The notes under the pieces are model-generated. The model was given only the letters and a program-made list of their open reading frames with translations. It had not been told where the DNA came from and did not search any database. 64,000 bases of DNA. Source: CAWBJP01 sp044867425. GTDB taxonomy: Bacteria > Actinomycetota > Acidimicrobiia > IMCC26256 > BP-133. Both the position numbers and the translations under genes were made by a program. Shown here piece by piece: positions 10,056-18,704 of this stretch. Where the stretch lies: assembly GCA_044867425.1 (NCBI GenBank), contig JBIOUX010000029.1, forward strand, positions 1 through 64,000, written 5' to 3'. The first letter of the stretch is position 1; every line of letters starts with the position of its first letter.

Positions 10056-10508
10056 TCAGTCGCGGGCGCGGCGCAGCAGGCCGGCGGCCACCGCCAGGAG
10101 AGCGGCGGCGGCGATGAACTCGCCCGGCATGCGGTGCGGCGCCTCACGCTGGATGTCCTCGTGGAAGCGCTGGATCCGCTCCGGTACCGGGTTGCGCCCG
10201 AAGAAGTGGCGGGCCGGCTTGTCGATGTCGAGGAGCACGGCACCCGCCATGCCCGCCAGCACCACCCGCCGTTGGCCGCCGGTGGCCCGGGCGCCCAGCG
10301 CGCACAGCGTCGCCAGACCGACCGTCCCGTCGCGGTAGGCGACCCGCAGGAACCGGGCGTGGGACTCGGGACCGCGGGGCAGCCCCCAGTGGGGGAGGGC
10401 GTCCATGGCCAGGTGGGAGGCGACTCCCAACCCGAAGGCCAGGGCGGGCCGTCGCCGGAGGGCAGTGCCGATGACGGCGCCGGCGAGAACGTGGTTGGTG
10501 ACCAGCAT
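10056..10508 (-). CDS. Small integral membrane protein, YdjM-like
   Basis: 150 residues with hydrophobic segments near the N-terminus, in the middle and at the C-terminus. The opening NHVLAGAVIG and the following SHLAMDALPHWG resemble the His/Asp pattern of the membrane-bound YdjM-type metal-dependent hydrolase family, so a metal-dependent role is possible but unproven. It lies 99 bases upstream of the Pup-like gene on the same strand and could be the first gene of that operon. It is divergent from sbcD. Confidence 0.6.
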   Translation of the reverse strand: MLVTNHVLAGAVIGTALRRRPALAFGLGVASHLAMDALPHWGLPRGPESHARFLRVAYRDGTVGLATLCALGARATGGQRRVVLAGMAGAVLLDIDKPARHFFGRNPVPERIQRFHEDIQREAPHRMPGEFIAAAALLAVAAGLLRRARD

Positions 10509-10564
10509 GCGGCTTGGAGATTCGCTCCGGTGTCGGCGCTCACCTGCGGTGGCACGGGTCTGGC

Positions 10565-10593
10565 TTCCCGCTGTCGCACCCCTGGCTTATAGT
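10565..10593 (+). promoter_or_regulatory. sbcD: Possible sbcDC promoter
   Basis: A TATAGT hexamer at 10588-10593 lies 34 bases upstream of the sbcD start. With a 17-base spacer the -35 hexamer would be TTCCCG at 10565-10570, a weak match. The candidate rests mainly on the -10 element. Confidence 0.3.
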
Positions 10594-10626
10594 CACATGC
10601 ATGTTATTCAATCTCGGACGGTCGCC

Positions 10627-11748
10627 ATGGCCCGGGTGGTAGCCCTGGGCGATGCCCATCTCGGCCGTCAGTATCACTCCCGCACCACTCCCGAGGGGAC
10701 CAATCAGCGCGAAGCCGACTTCGAGGCCTCGTTCGAGGCGGCCGTCGACCTCGGCCTCTCGCTCGGTCCTGACGTGTTCGTCTGGCTGGGGGACGTGTTC
10801 GACCAGCCCCGGCCCGGCTACCGGGCCTTCCGGGTGGCCCAGCGGGCGCTGCGGCGCGTCCGTGACCACGGCGTCCCCCTGGTGGCCATCTCCGGCAACC
10901 ACGATACGCCCCGCCTGCCGGGCACCGGCTCGCCCTACGCCCCCCTCCACGACACCTTCCCCGAGTTCCACCTGGCCTACCTGGGCGCCTACGCCGCCTT
11001 CGACCTGCCCGGGCTGCGGGTCCACGCCGTGCCCCAGATGCTCACGGTGGGCGAGACGCTCGAGGCCCTGGACGCCTCCTGTGCCAATCACAGCTCCGGC
11101 CGGGTGAACCTGCTCCTGACCCATCCCCGGGTGCCCCAGGTGGAGCCCCGCTGCCGGGACGTCAATGAGATCGAGGTCGACGCCGCCGCCCTGCGCAGCG
11201 ACCTGGTGCTGCTCGGCCACTACCACGTCCACACCCGGGTCCGGGACGGTGTGTGGTACGCCGGGTCCACCGACACCTTCTCTTTCGCCGACGATCCCGC
11301 CCGCCCCAAGGGGCTGGTGTGCCTCGACACCGACGCCGGAACCTGCACCCACCATGCGCTTCCCGGCCAGCGACCGCTGTCCAGCCCGGATCCGGTGGCC
11401 GCCGCCGGCCTGTCCCCCGACGAGCTGGAAAGAGCCATCGCCGAGCGGGCCGGCCAGGTGCCGGCCGGGGCGGTGGCCCGGCTCTTCGTCGACGGGGCCG
11501 ACCCCCAGGCGTGGCGGCTGCTGGACCACACCCGGATCCAGGACGCCTTCGCCCACGCCCTCTCCTTCCGGTTGGAGCCGAGCTTCCTCGATGACGCCGC
11601 CCGGGTCACCGACCTGCCCACCCGCGACGCCATCGGCGCCCGGTGGGCCCGCTTCCTGGAGCATCAGGACCTGTGCGGCTACGACCGGACCCGGCTGCGG
11701 GCCCTGGGAGACGAGCTCATCCGCACCGCCATCGACGAGGCCGGCTGA
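10627..11748 (+). CDS. sbcD: DNA repair exonuclease SbcD/Mre11 family
   Basis: 373 residues. The metallophosphoesterase motifs are intact: D9-x-H11, GDVFD (55-59), GNHD (90-93) and GHYHVHT (197-203). It is the nuclease subunit of the SbcCD complex that opens hairpins and processes double-strand break ends with Mn2+. ATG 10627 puts DxH nine residues from the start, as usual; an earlier ATG at 10600 would add only nine residues. sbcC follows 3 bases after the stop, so they form one operon. Confidence 0.85.
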   Translation: MARVVALGDAHLGRQYHSRTTPEGTNQREADFEASFEAAVDLGLSLGPDVFVWLGDVFDQPRPGYRAFRVAQRALRRVRDHGVPLVAISGNHDTPRLPGTGSPYAPLHDTFPEFHLAYLGAYAAFDLPGLRVHAVPQMLTVGETLEALDASCANHSSGRVNLLLTHPRVPQVEPRCRDVNEIEVDAAALRSDLVLLGHYHVHTRVRDGVWYAGSTDTFSFADDPARPKGLVCLDTDAGTCTHHALPGQRPLSSPDPVAAAGLSPDELERAIAERAGQVPAGAVARLFVDGADPQAWRLLDHTRIQDAFAHALSFRLEPSFLDDAARVTDLPTRDAIGARWARFLEHQDLCGYDRTRLRALGDELIRTAIDEAG

Positions 11749-11751
11749 GCC

Positions 11752-14088
11752 ATGCGCATCACCCGCCTGTCGCTCCGCAACTTCCGGGTCTTCGCCGAGC
11801 TCGATCTCGACGTGCCCGACGGGGTGGTGGGCATCTTCGGGCCCAACGGCTCGGGCAAGTCGACGCTGGTAGAGGCGATCACCTGGGCGCTGTTCGGGGT
11901 GGCGCGCACGGGCAAGGACGCCCTGCGGGCCGACGGCTCCGACGGCGAGTGCCGGGTGGTGGTGGAGTTCGACCACGACGGTCACCTCTACGAAGTCACC
12001 CGGTCCCTGTCCGGGGCCACGGCCAACGTGTCGGCCGAGGCCGCCTGCGACGGGTTGCGGCTGGCGGCGGGGGCGACCTCGGTCCGCCAGTACATCCATC
12101 AGGTGCTGGGCATGAGCGCCGACGCCTTCCGGGCCTCGGTCTGCTGCGAACAGAAGCAGGTCGACGCCTTCTCGGGGCGCCGGCCCGAGGAACGCCGCCG
12201 CCTGGTCCTCGACCTCCTCGGCATCACGCCGCTGGACCGGGCCCGGGACGCGGCCCGGACGAAGGCCCGCACCGCCGCCGAGGCGGTGGACGCCGCCCGG
12301 CTGGTGCTCGGCGATCTCGACACCCTGGCCGCCGAGGTGGCCGCTCTGGAAGCCGACCACGGCGAAGCAGCCCGGGACCGCGCCGGCGCCGAGGCGACGG
12401 CGGAGGCGGCGACCCGGAGCGCCACGGCCGCGGAGGCGGCGGCCCAGGCGGCGGAGGCCGCCCGCCTGGAGCGGGAGCGCCTCCGGGCCCGGTGGGAGGA
12501 GGCCCGCCGGCGCCACCAGGAGCTGGCCGCTCGCCTCGCCGCTCACCAGGGGGAGCTCTCGGCCCTGACCGATGCGGCCCGGGACCTGCCGGGGCTGGAG
12601 TCCCGGGCGGCCGCCCTGGAAGCGGCCCGCTCCCGCCTGCGGGCGCTCGAGGTCCTGGAGGCGACCCGGCGGCGCCTGGCCGAGGCGGAGGCCCAGGCCA
12701 GGCGGGAAGGAGCGGGGGCGGGGGACCCCGGCGCCGGCGCCGCCGGCGCCGACGCCGACGAACAGGCGGCGGCCCGGGCCCGGGAGGCGGGCGAGGCACT
12801 GGGCCGGGTTCGCGGCCGGGAGGCCGCGCTGGCCAGCGCCGACGCCCGCCGGCGAGCCGCCGCCGAGGTGGAGGCCGCCTCCCGTCTCGATCCCGACGCC
12901 CCCTGCCCCCTGTGCGGCCAGGAGCTCGGCGCCTGCTTCGAGGACGTGGTGGCGGCTCGGGCCGCGGCGCGGGCCGAGGCCGACGACGACTGCGCCCGAG
13001 CCACCGCTGATCTCGAGGCGGCCCGTTCCGAACACAAGGTGGCCGAGCAGCGGGCGGCGGAGGCAGAGGCGGCCCGGGTTGCCCACCAGGCCCGGGCCGA
13101 ACGGCTGCTGGCCGTCCGGATGGAGCTGGAATCAGCCCGTCACGCCCTGGCCGAGGCGGACGCAGGCCTGGCTCCCGGCGGCCCCGGACGTGTCGACATC
13201 GAGGCCGAGCGCCAAACGGTGGCCGACTGCGAGGCGGCCCGGGACGAAGCCCTGCGCCTCACCGAGCGCCTGGGAAGGTCCGGGCCGCTGGAGGAGGAGC
13301 TGGCCGTCGAACGGGCCGCCCTGGCCGAGGCGGCGACGGAGGTCGCCCGTTTGATGGAGGAAGGACGGGCGGTGGGCTTCAATGCCGCGGCGCACGCCGA
13401 GGCTCTCACCGCCCGGCGGGACGCCCGGGCAGCCGCCGAACAGGCCCGGGAAGCGCTGGTCGACGCCCGCCTCACCGAACGGGGCCTGGCCGAGCGTCTG
13501 GCCGAGCGCCGCCAGCGCCTGGACGACGAACGCCGGCGCCGGGCCGACCTGGCCGGCCACGAAGACGAAGCCCGCCACCTCGGACGCCTGGCCGAACTCC
13601 TGGGTGAGTTCCGCAACAGCCTGGTGGGACAAGTGGGACCGGCCCTGTCGTCCCACACCACAACGCTGTTCCGGGAGCTGACCGACAGCCGCTTCGATTC
13701 CCTCGAGGTCGACCCCGACACCTTCGAGTTGCGCATCGGCGGGGTCGGCGGCGGCCATCCCCTCGACCGGCACTCGGGGTCGGAGACCGACCTGGCCAAC
13801 CTGTCGCTGCGCATCGCCATCGGGGAACAGGTCCACCTCCTCTCCGGCGGCCAGGTCGGCCTGCTCGTCCTCGACGAGGTCCTGGGGTCACTCGACGCCG
13901 AACACCGCGACCGTCTCCTCGGTGCCCTCACCCGGCTCTCGGGCCGCTTCCGCCAGGTCTTCGTGGTCACGCACGCCGCCGAAGTCAAGGAGCTCCTCCC
14001 CCAGGCGATCGAGGTCGTGCCCCTCGCTCGGGGCCGGTCCACGGCCCGTCTGACGGGGTCGGTGCTGCGCCTGGCCGAGGTCGGCTGA
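11752..14088 (+). CDS. sbcC: SbcC/Rad50-family SMC-like ATPase
   Basis: 778 residues. Walker A is GPNGSGKST near residue 30. Long Ala/Glu/Arg-rich coiled-coil arms flank a central zinc hook CPLCGQ near residue 385. The C-terminal lobe has HLLSGGQ and Walker B LLVLDEVLGSLD. It is the ATPase partner of SbcD. It is shorter than E. coli SbcC (about 1050), with shortened coiled coils. It directly follows sbcD. A 451-base gap follows its stop. Confidence 0.88.
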   Translation: MRITRLSLRNFRVFAELDLDVPDGVVGIFGPNGSGKSTLVEAITWALFGVARTGKDALRADGSDGECRVVVEFDHDGHLYEVTRSLSGATANVSAEAACDGLRLAAGATSVRQYIHQVLGMSADAFRASVCCEQKQVDAFSGRRPEERRRLVLDLLGITPLDRARDAARTKARTAAEAVDAARLVLGDLDTLAAEVAALEADHGEAARDRAGAEATAEAATRSATAAEAAAQAAEAARLERERLRARWEEARRRHQELAARLAAHQGELSALTDAARDLPGLESRAAALEAARSRLRALEVLEATRRRLAEAEAQARREGAGAGDPGAGAAGADADEQAAARAREAGEALGRVRGREAALASADARRRAAAEVEAASRLDPDAPCPLCGQELGACFEDVVAARAAARAEADDDCARATADLEAARSEHKVAEQRAAEAEAARVAHQARAERLLAVRMELESARHALAEADAGLAPGGPGRVDIEAERQTVADCEAARDEALRLTERLGRSGPLEEELAVERAALAEAATEVARLMEEGRAVGFNAAAHAEALTARRDARAAAEQAREALVDARLTERGLAERLAERRQRLDDERRRRADLAGHEDEARHLGRLAELLGEFRNSLVGQVGPALSSHTTTLFRELTDSRFDSLEVDPDTFELRIGGVGGGHPLDRHSGSETDLANLSLRIAIGEQVHLLSGGQVGLLVLDEVLGSLDAEHRDRLLGALTRLSGRFRQVFVVTHAAEVKELLPQAIEVVPLARGRSTARLTGSVLRLAEVG

Positions 14089-14179
14089 ACCAACATTCAC
14101 CACGCCCTGATGCCGACCGTCACCAACTGGTAACCGCCCCGACCGCGCACCGTCGCCCCTGCAAGTTTTTTTTCATTTC

Positions 14180-14215
14180 CCTGACCTGCGGTGATGCGCG
14201 AAACCGCAGGTCAGG
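14180..14215. repeat. Perfect 13-bp inverted repeat
   Basis: Arms CCTGACCTGCGGT (14180-14192) and ACCGCAGGTCAGG (14203-14215) enclose a 10-base loop. The T run lies before the stem on the plus strand, and no T run follows on either strand in the correct place. It is therefore not a standard terminator and may be a protein-binding site. Confidence 0.55.
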
Positions 14216-14274
14216 TGAACGTTTTCCGCTTTGGATGGACTTGACACCACCTGTCCCGATCGGGCGTACTTAGC

Positions 14275-14456
14275 GGCGTCCCGATTCCGTATGCGCCAAG
14301 GTCGTGGGCTTCCGAGGGTCCGCTGGCTCCCGGAAGAGGCGTAGGTCGGGGTGGAGTCCAGGAGACCCAGTAGAGAACGCTGGAATAACCCATCCGCGCC
14401 GGTGCGGGTTGGGCTAAACAGTGGCCCCAACGGTCTCCTGGGCTCCCGCTTTTTCG
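14275..14456 (+). ncRNA. Candidate structured small RNA
   Basis: Downstream of TTGACA at 14241-14246, three nested structures occur: a GGCG/CGCC hairpin, a CTTCCG/CGGAAG hairpin near 14307-14336, and a 15-bp stem pairing 14353-14367 with 14432-14446 with one G-U. A smaller CCGC/GCGG hairpin sits inside the last. Five Ts at 14450-14454 follow that stem, so the 3' end looks like an intrinsic terminator. The roughly 180-nt length would fit 6S RNA or another regulatory RNA, but I cannot match a family. The region could instead be the leader of the DUF4193 gene. Confidence 0.4.
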
Positions 14457-14539
14457 GGCCGCTTTCTCCCCCCCCGCATCGCGCGACCTTGCGATGCCCT
14501 CGGCGTATACTCCGGCACCCTTCGAGGAGGGAATGCCGG

Positions 14540-15001
14540 ATGGCCGACGACGACGAGTTCGAAGAGGAAGAAGAAGGCGAGCCCGAAGAGCCGGATCTCG
14601 ACGAGGAAGATCTCGACGAGGACGACGAGTTCGGTTCGCCGGCGATCGACGACGAAGATGACGACATCCTCGTCGGGGACGTGGAGGACGTCGTCGAAGA
14701 AGGCGAGGCTGAAGGCGAGGACGAGGAGGATGAGAGCCTCGACCTGGAAGAGGACGTCCATCCTGACGATGTAGAAGAGCCGCTGGACGTGCTGCTGCTG
14801 GAGCGCACCTCCAGTGGGCTGCTGGACGAGGACGAGTACGACGAGGACGAGGAAGACGGAGACATCGACGAGCGGGCCGAGCCCGGCTCGCGCATCCCGC
14901 CGAAGCGACCCGGCGAGTTCGTCTGCCGGTCGTGCTTCCTCGTCAAGCATCCGAGCCAGCTCGCCGACAACGAGCGGGTCCTGTGCTCCGACTGCGTCTG
15001 A
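14540..15001 (+). CDS. DUF4193 family acidic zinc-ribbon protein
   Basis: 153 residues. The first 115 are extremely acidic (long Asp/Glu tracts). The C-terminus is FVCRSCFLVKHPSQLA followed by LCSDC, a four-cysteine zinc ribbon that matches DUF4193, a conserved actinobacterial family of unknown function. The acidic part is much longer than in typical members of about 95-100 residues. A GAGGAGG about 10 bases upstream supports ATG 14540. Its stop lies just ahead of lnt. Confidence 0.8.
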   Translation: MADDDEFEEEEEGEPEEPDLDEEDLDEDDEFGSPAIDDEDDDILVGDVEDVVEEGEAEGEDEEDESLDLEEDVHPDDVEEPLDVLLLERTSSGLLDEDEYDEDEEDGDIDERAEPGSRIPPKRPGEFVCRSCFLVKHPSQLADNERVLCSDCV

Positions 15002-15029
15002 CCGATCCCGGCCGCGGGCTGCGCCGCCA

Positions 15030-16520
15030 CTGAGCCGCCGCCTCCGCCTCGCCGCCGCGGCCGCATCCGGGCTGCTCCTGGCCGCCGCCTTTCCACCTCT
15101 CGATTTGGGGCCGCTGGCCCTGGTGGCGCTCGTCCCGCTGCTGGTGGCCTGGCGGGGTGGGGGAGTGGTGATGGGAGCGGCCTGCGGGGCGGTGGCCGGT
15201 GTGGTGTTCTTCGGAGTGCTGGTGTCGTGGACGTGGTACTTCGGGGCCGTCGCCATCGTGCCCTTCGTCGTGTTCCTCTCCGCCTGGTGGGCCCTGGCCG
15301 GCGCCGTCATCGGTTGGCTCGACTCCCGGGGGCGGGCGCCGGTTCCCGTGGTGGCGGCGGTCTGGGTCCTGGCCGAGGCCGGCCGGTCCCGGGTGCCCTT
15401 CGGCGGGTTCTCCTGGGGCGAGGTGGGCTACGCCTTCCATGACCTCACGCCGGGCCGGGCCCTGGCCGCCTGGGGTGGTGTGGCCCTCATGTCGCTGGTG
15501 GCGGTGGCCGTCAACGGCTGGGTGGCCGACGGCCTCGGCGGACACCGGCGCCGGGCTCTGCTGGCGGTCGCCGCCACCGGGGTGGCGGTCCTCGGCGCCC
15601 AGGTCCTCCTGCCGTCCGTCACGACCACCGGGCGCCTGCGGGTGGCGCTGGTGCAGGGCAACGACAAGAACCGGGAGCTCACCCCCGAGGAGGCGGCGGC
15701 CCGCTACCTGCCCCGGAACCATCTGCGCCTGGCCCAGCGCATCACCGGACCCGTCGACCTGGTCGTCCTGCCCGAGTCCAGCCTGGACGCCGACCCCCGC
15801 GCCGACCCGTTCCTCGACCAGGAGCTCACCGCCCTGGCGGCGCGCCTCGACGCGGTCGTGCTGGCGGGAGGGAACACCGACGCTCCCGGCGGGCGCATCT
15901 ACAACACCACCTTCATGTACACGGCCGAGGGCCGGGCGCCGCTCGTCTACCGCAAACGCCACCTCGTGCCCTTCGGTGAGTACGTGCCCTGGCGGGAGGC
16001 GCTGTCGTTCATTGAGGAGCTGCAGCAGATCCCCCGCGATTTCGCTCCCGGCCACCAGGCCACCCGCTTCCCCGTGCCGGGCACCAACTCCCGGGGTGAG
16101 CGCGAGGAATTCGAGGTCGGCGCCCTCATCTGCTTCGACTCGGCCTTCAGCCCCCTGGTCCGGGATTACGCCCGCCACGGCGCCGAGGCCATCGTGGTGT
16201 CGACCAACAACCGCTCCTACCGGCGTTCGGCCAACTCGGCCCAGCATCTGGCCATCAGCCAGTGGCGGGCGGCGGAGACGGGCCGGCCCGTCCTCCACGC
16301 CGGCATCTCCGGCCTGTCGGGCATCATCGACCACGGGGGAGACCTGCGGGCCCAGACCCGGCTCTTCGAGCCCACCGTCCTGCGGGGGGCACTGGACACC
16401 ACCCGGGGCCGCACCCCCTACGTCCTGGCGGGGGACTGGGCCGTGGCCCTCGCCGGGGCTCTCCTCGGCTGGGCGGCGTTACGCGCCTTTGCGAGACGGC
16501 CCATAGACTCCGCGGCGTGA
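15030..16520 (+). CDS. lnt: Apolipoprotein N-acyltransferase
   Basis: About 496 residues. The N-terminal third has several membrane helices, beginning with the AFPPLDLGPLALVAL signature of Lnt. The C-terminal nitrilase domain carries the triad in VVLPESS (Glu), YRKRHLVPFGEY (Lys) and LICFDSAF (Cys). It adds the third acyl chain to lipoproteins. No ATG, GTG or TTG precedes the first helix in this frame, so I place the start at CTG 15030 with low certainty. The next gene overlaps its stop. Confidence 0.82.
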   Translation: MSRRLRLAAAAASGLLLAAAFPPLDLGPLALVALVPLLVAWRGGGVVMGAACGAVAGVVFFGVLVSWTWYFGAVAIVPFVVFLSAWWALAGAVIGWLDSRGRAPVPVVAAVWVLAEAGRSRVPFGGFSWGEVGYAFHDLTPGRALAAWGGVALMSLVAVAVNGWVADGLGGHRRRALLAVAATGVAVLGAQVLLPSVTTTGRLRVALVQGNDKNRELTPEEAAARYLPRNHLRLAQRITGPVDLVVLPESSLDADPRADPFLDQELTALAARLDAVVLAGGNTDAPGGRIYNTTFMYTAEGRAPLVYRKRHLVPFGEYVPWREALSFIEELQQIPRDFAPGHQATRFPVPGTNSRGEREEFEVGALICFDSAFSPLVRDYARHGAEAIVVSTNNRSYRRSANSAQHLAISQWRAAETGRPVLHAGISGLSGIIDHGGDLRAQTRLFEPTVLRGALDTTRGRTPYVLAGDWAVALAGALLGWAALRAFARRPIDSAA

Positions 16521-17107
16521 GCACCAACGGCAAAGCCCCCGTCCACCGGGCCTTGGACGTCTTCGTGTACGCCCCGGTGGGGTTCGCCCTCATGGCCTAC
16601 CAGCGGGTCCCCGCCCTCGTCAGCGACATCCTGGCCCGGGGCGTGGCCCAGCTGGGCGAGGCCGAAGCCCGGGTGAACCAGGCCCGGATGATCGGCCAGG
16701 TGGCGGTGACCTACGGCAGCCGCCAGATCCGCCGGGACCTCGACGCCCGCCTGAGTGAGGCCTGCCGGCGGGCGGAGTTTCTGGCCGGCTACATCCCCGG
16801 GTTACGCAGCGACGAAGACGAGGACGACGACCTGCTGGCCGAGCCGCTGACGGGCCAGGCCCCGCCGCCGCCCGCACCGGCGCCATCGGTGATCGCTACC
16901 CCGCCGCCTCCGGCCTCCCCCCCGGTGGCGCCCGCCCCCTCGGCATCGGACCTGCCCATCCCCGAATACGACGGGCTCTCCGCGTCCCAGGTGGTCTCCC
17001 GCCTGTCCGGCCTCACCCCTGACGAGCTCGAGGCGGTGGCGGCCTACGAAGCCGGCGGCCGGGCCCGGAAGACCGTGCTCGGCGCCATCGACCGGCTGCG
17101 GTCCTAG
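16517..17107 (+). CDS. Conserved actinobacterial protein with C-terminal YDGLSASQVV domain
   Basis: 196 residues. The N-terminal half is amphipathic helix (VFVYAPVGFALMAYQRVP). A Pro/Ala-rich linker spans about 114-150. The C-terminal domain reads LPIPEYDGLSASQVV then a helix pair ending KTVLGAIDRL, a small domain common in actinobacterial membrane-associated proteins; its function is unknown to me. GTG 16517 overlaps the lnt stop (GTGA), so it belongs to that operon. Confidence 0.7.
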   Translation: MSTNGKAPVHRALDVFVYAPVGFALMAYQRVPALVSDILARGVAQLGEAEARVNQARMIGQVAVTYGSRQIRRDLDARLSEACRRAEFLAGYIPGLRSDEDEDDDLLAEPLTGQAPPPPAPAPSVIATPPPPASPPVAPAPSASDLPIPEYDGLSASQVVSRLSGLTPDELEAVAAYEAGGRARKTVLGAIDRLRS

Positions 17108-17109
17108 CG

Positions 17110-17592
17110 GTGGCCGAGGAGGGCGTCCGCCCCGCGGTGGGCGCCGACGTCCCCGCCATCCTGGAGTTGGCCTCCGCCCTGCGGGCCGAGCTCACACCCA
17201 TGCGGGGCGGGGCCATCTGGTCGGTGCGCGAGGCGCGGCCCGAGCCCCTGGAGGCGGGCTACAAGGCGCTGCTCGACCGCCCCGACGCCCGCCTGGTGGT
17301 GGGCACCATCGACGGCACGCCGGTGGGCTTCGGCGTGGGGGAGGTGGAGATCCTCCAGGACGGGACCCGCCTGGGCGTGGTCTCGGAGCTGTTCGTCGAC
17401 CCCGAGGCCCGGGCCGTGGGCGTGGGCGAGGCCATGCTCGGCTTCCTGGTGGAGTACTTCGCCGCCGCCGGGTGCATCGGCGTCGACGCCTTCGCCCTGC
17501 CCGGCCACCGGGCGGCCAAGAACTTCTTCGAGGAGTCGGCGTTCTCCGCCCGGGCCATCATCATGCACCACCGTTTCCCTTCCGGTGACTGA
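17110..17592 (+). CDS. GNAT-family N-acetyltransferase
   Basis: 160 residues with a GNAT fold: SELFVDPEARAVGVGEAML is the acetyl-CoA binding loop (R/Q-x-x-G-x-G/A, here AVGVGEA), followed by the strand and helix of motif B. The substrate is unknown. GTG 17110 is 2 bases after the previous stop. Its end overlaps the Nudix gene start by 8 bases, so this whole run from DUF4193 may be one transcript. Confidence 0.8.
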   Translation: MAEEGVRPAVGADVPAILELASALRAELTPMRGGAIWSVREARPEPLEAGYKALLDRPDARLVVGTIDGTPVGFGVGEVEILQDGTRLGVVSELFVDPEARAVGVGEAMLGFLVEYFAAAGCIGVDAFALPGHRAAKNFFEESAFSARAIIMHHRFPSGD

Positions 17593-17998
17593 CGGTTCGG
17601 TCGAGGTGGCCGTGGGCGCGGTGGTGCGCCGGGGAGACGAGATCCTGCTCGTGCGACGGGGGAGAGGGGCGGGCGTCGGCCGGTGGTCGCTGCCCGGAGG
17701 ACGGGTCGAGTTCGGCGAGACCCTGGTCGCCGCCGTCGCCCGGGAGGTGAGCGAGGAGACGGGGCTCGAGGTCGAGGTGGGCGACTTCATCGGCTGGGTG
17801 GAGCGGATGGGCACCGAGCCCTTCGCCTACCACTACGTGATCCTCGACTTCGCCGCCACCCCCCGCCGGCCCGAGGCGCCCGTCCAACCGGGGGACGATG
17901 CCGACGACGCCGCCTGGTTCCGGTGCGGGCAGCTGGAGGGCCTCGGTCTCGTCCCCGGGCTCATGGAGTTCCTCACCGATACCGGCGCCCTGAACTGA
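17585..17998 (+). CDS. Nudix hydrolase
   Basis: 137 residues. The Nudix box is PGGRVEFGETLVAAVAREV followed by SEETG, with all catalytic Glu residues. The opening VAVGAVVRRGDEILLVRRG is typical of ADP-ribose or nucleotide pyrophosphatases. Start GTG 17585 overlaps the acetyltransferase end. It converges with maf 15 bases downstream. Confidence 0.85.
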   Translation: MTDGSVEVAVGAVVRRGDEILLVRRGRGAGVGRWSLPGGRVEFGETLVAAVAREVSEETGLEVEVGDFIGWVERMGTEPFAYHYVILDFAATPRRPEAPVQPGDDADDAAWFRCGQLEGLGLVPGLMEFLTDTGALN

Positions 17999-18013
17999 CC
18001 TTCCGTCTGGCGC

Positions 18014-18625
18014 CTACGGCGCGTCCCGCCACAGATCCATGACCGTCAGGCCCAGCTCGGCCAGGAGGCGGCGCAGCAGCGGCAGCGACAGGCCGATCAC
18101 GTTGCCGTGATCGCCGACGATGCCGTCGACGAAGGGCGCGAACCAGCCGTCGAGGGTGAAGCTGCCCGCCACCCGAAGCGGTTCGCCGGTGCGGAGGTAG
18201 GCCTCGAGCTCCGCGTCGGTGAAGGCGGCGAAGTGGACCTCGGTGGCGGCCACGTCCCCGGCCCGCCGCCCGCCGGCGGTGTCCAGGACGCAATGCCCGG
18301 TGCGCAGCACGGCGGACCGGCCACGGAGGCCGGCGAGACGGGCCCGGGCCTCGGCCAGGGTGGCCGGCTTGCCGAAGGCTTCCCCGTCGACGTCGAGGAG
18401 TGAGTCGCAGGCGACGATCACGGCGCCGGCCACGTCGGGTCGGCCGGCGACCGCCTCCACCTTGGCCTGCGCCCGGGCCAGGGCCAGGGGAGTGGGGCCG
18501 GTGGCCGCGACGCGCTCCTCGTCGACGCCCGACACCACCACGTCGGGCTCGAATCCGGCGTGGTGCAGCAGGCGGAGGCGGGCGGGAGAAGCGGAGGCGA
18601 GGACCAGGCGGCGGGAGGGTGGCAT
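18014..18625 (-). CDS. maf: Maf-family nucleoside triphosphate pyrophosphatase
   Basis: 203 residues. LVLASASPARLRLL is the Maf nucleotide-binding motif, and ACDSLL carries the catalytic Asp. GKPATLAEARARL and the TEVHFAAFTDAELEAYL segment also match. Maf proteins hydrolyse dTTP/UTP or modified nucleotides and are linked to septum arrest. Start ATG 18625. It is divergent from the RNA methyltransferase gene at 18705. Confidence 0.9.
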   Translation of the reverse strand: MPPSRRLVLASASPARLRLLHHAGFEPDVVVSGVDEERVAATGPTPLALARAQAKVEAVAGRPDVAGAVIVACDSLLDVDGEAFGKPATLAEARARLAGLRGRSAVLRTGHCVLDTAGGRRAGDVAATEVHFAAFTDAELEAYLRTGEPLRVAGSFTLDGWFAPFVDGIVGDHGNVIGLSLPLLRRLLAELGLTVMDLWRDAP

Positions 18626-18704
18626 CCCGGCAGTCTGTCCAGGAGAGGCGGCGTCGAGCACGCCGGACCAGCGCCCCGGGCCCCGGGTGTGCCAGCCTCG
18701 TCGG

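Larger units (their letters stand above)
14089..14539. other. 451-base non-coding region with hairpins and candidate RNA
   Basis: The gap between sbcC and the DUF4193 gene has no plausible coding frame. It contains an eight-T run (14166-14173), a perfect 13-bp stem (14180-14215), a TTGACA at 14241-14246, and a set of hairpins ending in a T run near 14454. These are listed separately. Confidence 0.6.

Noticed and set aside
14180..14215. Intrinsic terminator for sbcC.
   Set aside because: The T run lies before the st stem on the plus strand, so it cannot work as a usual terminator.
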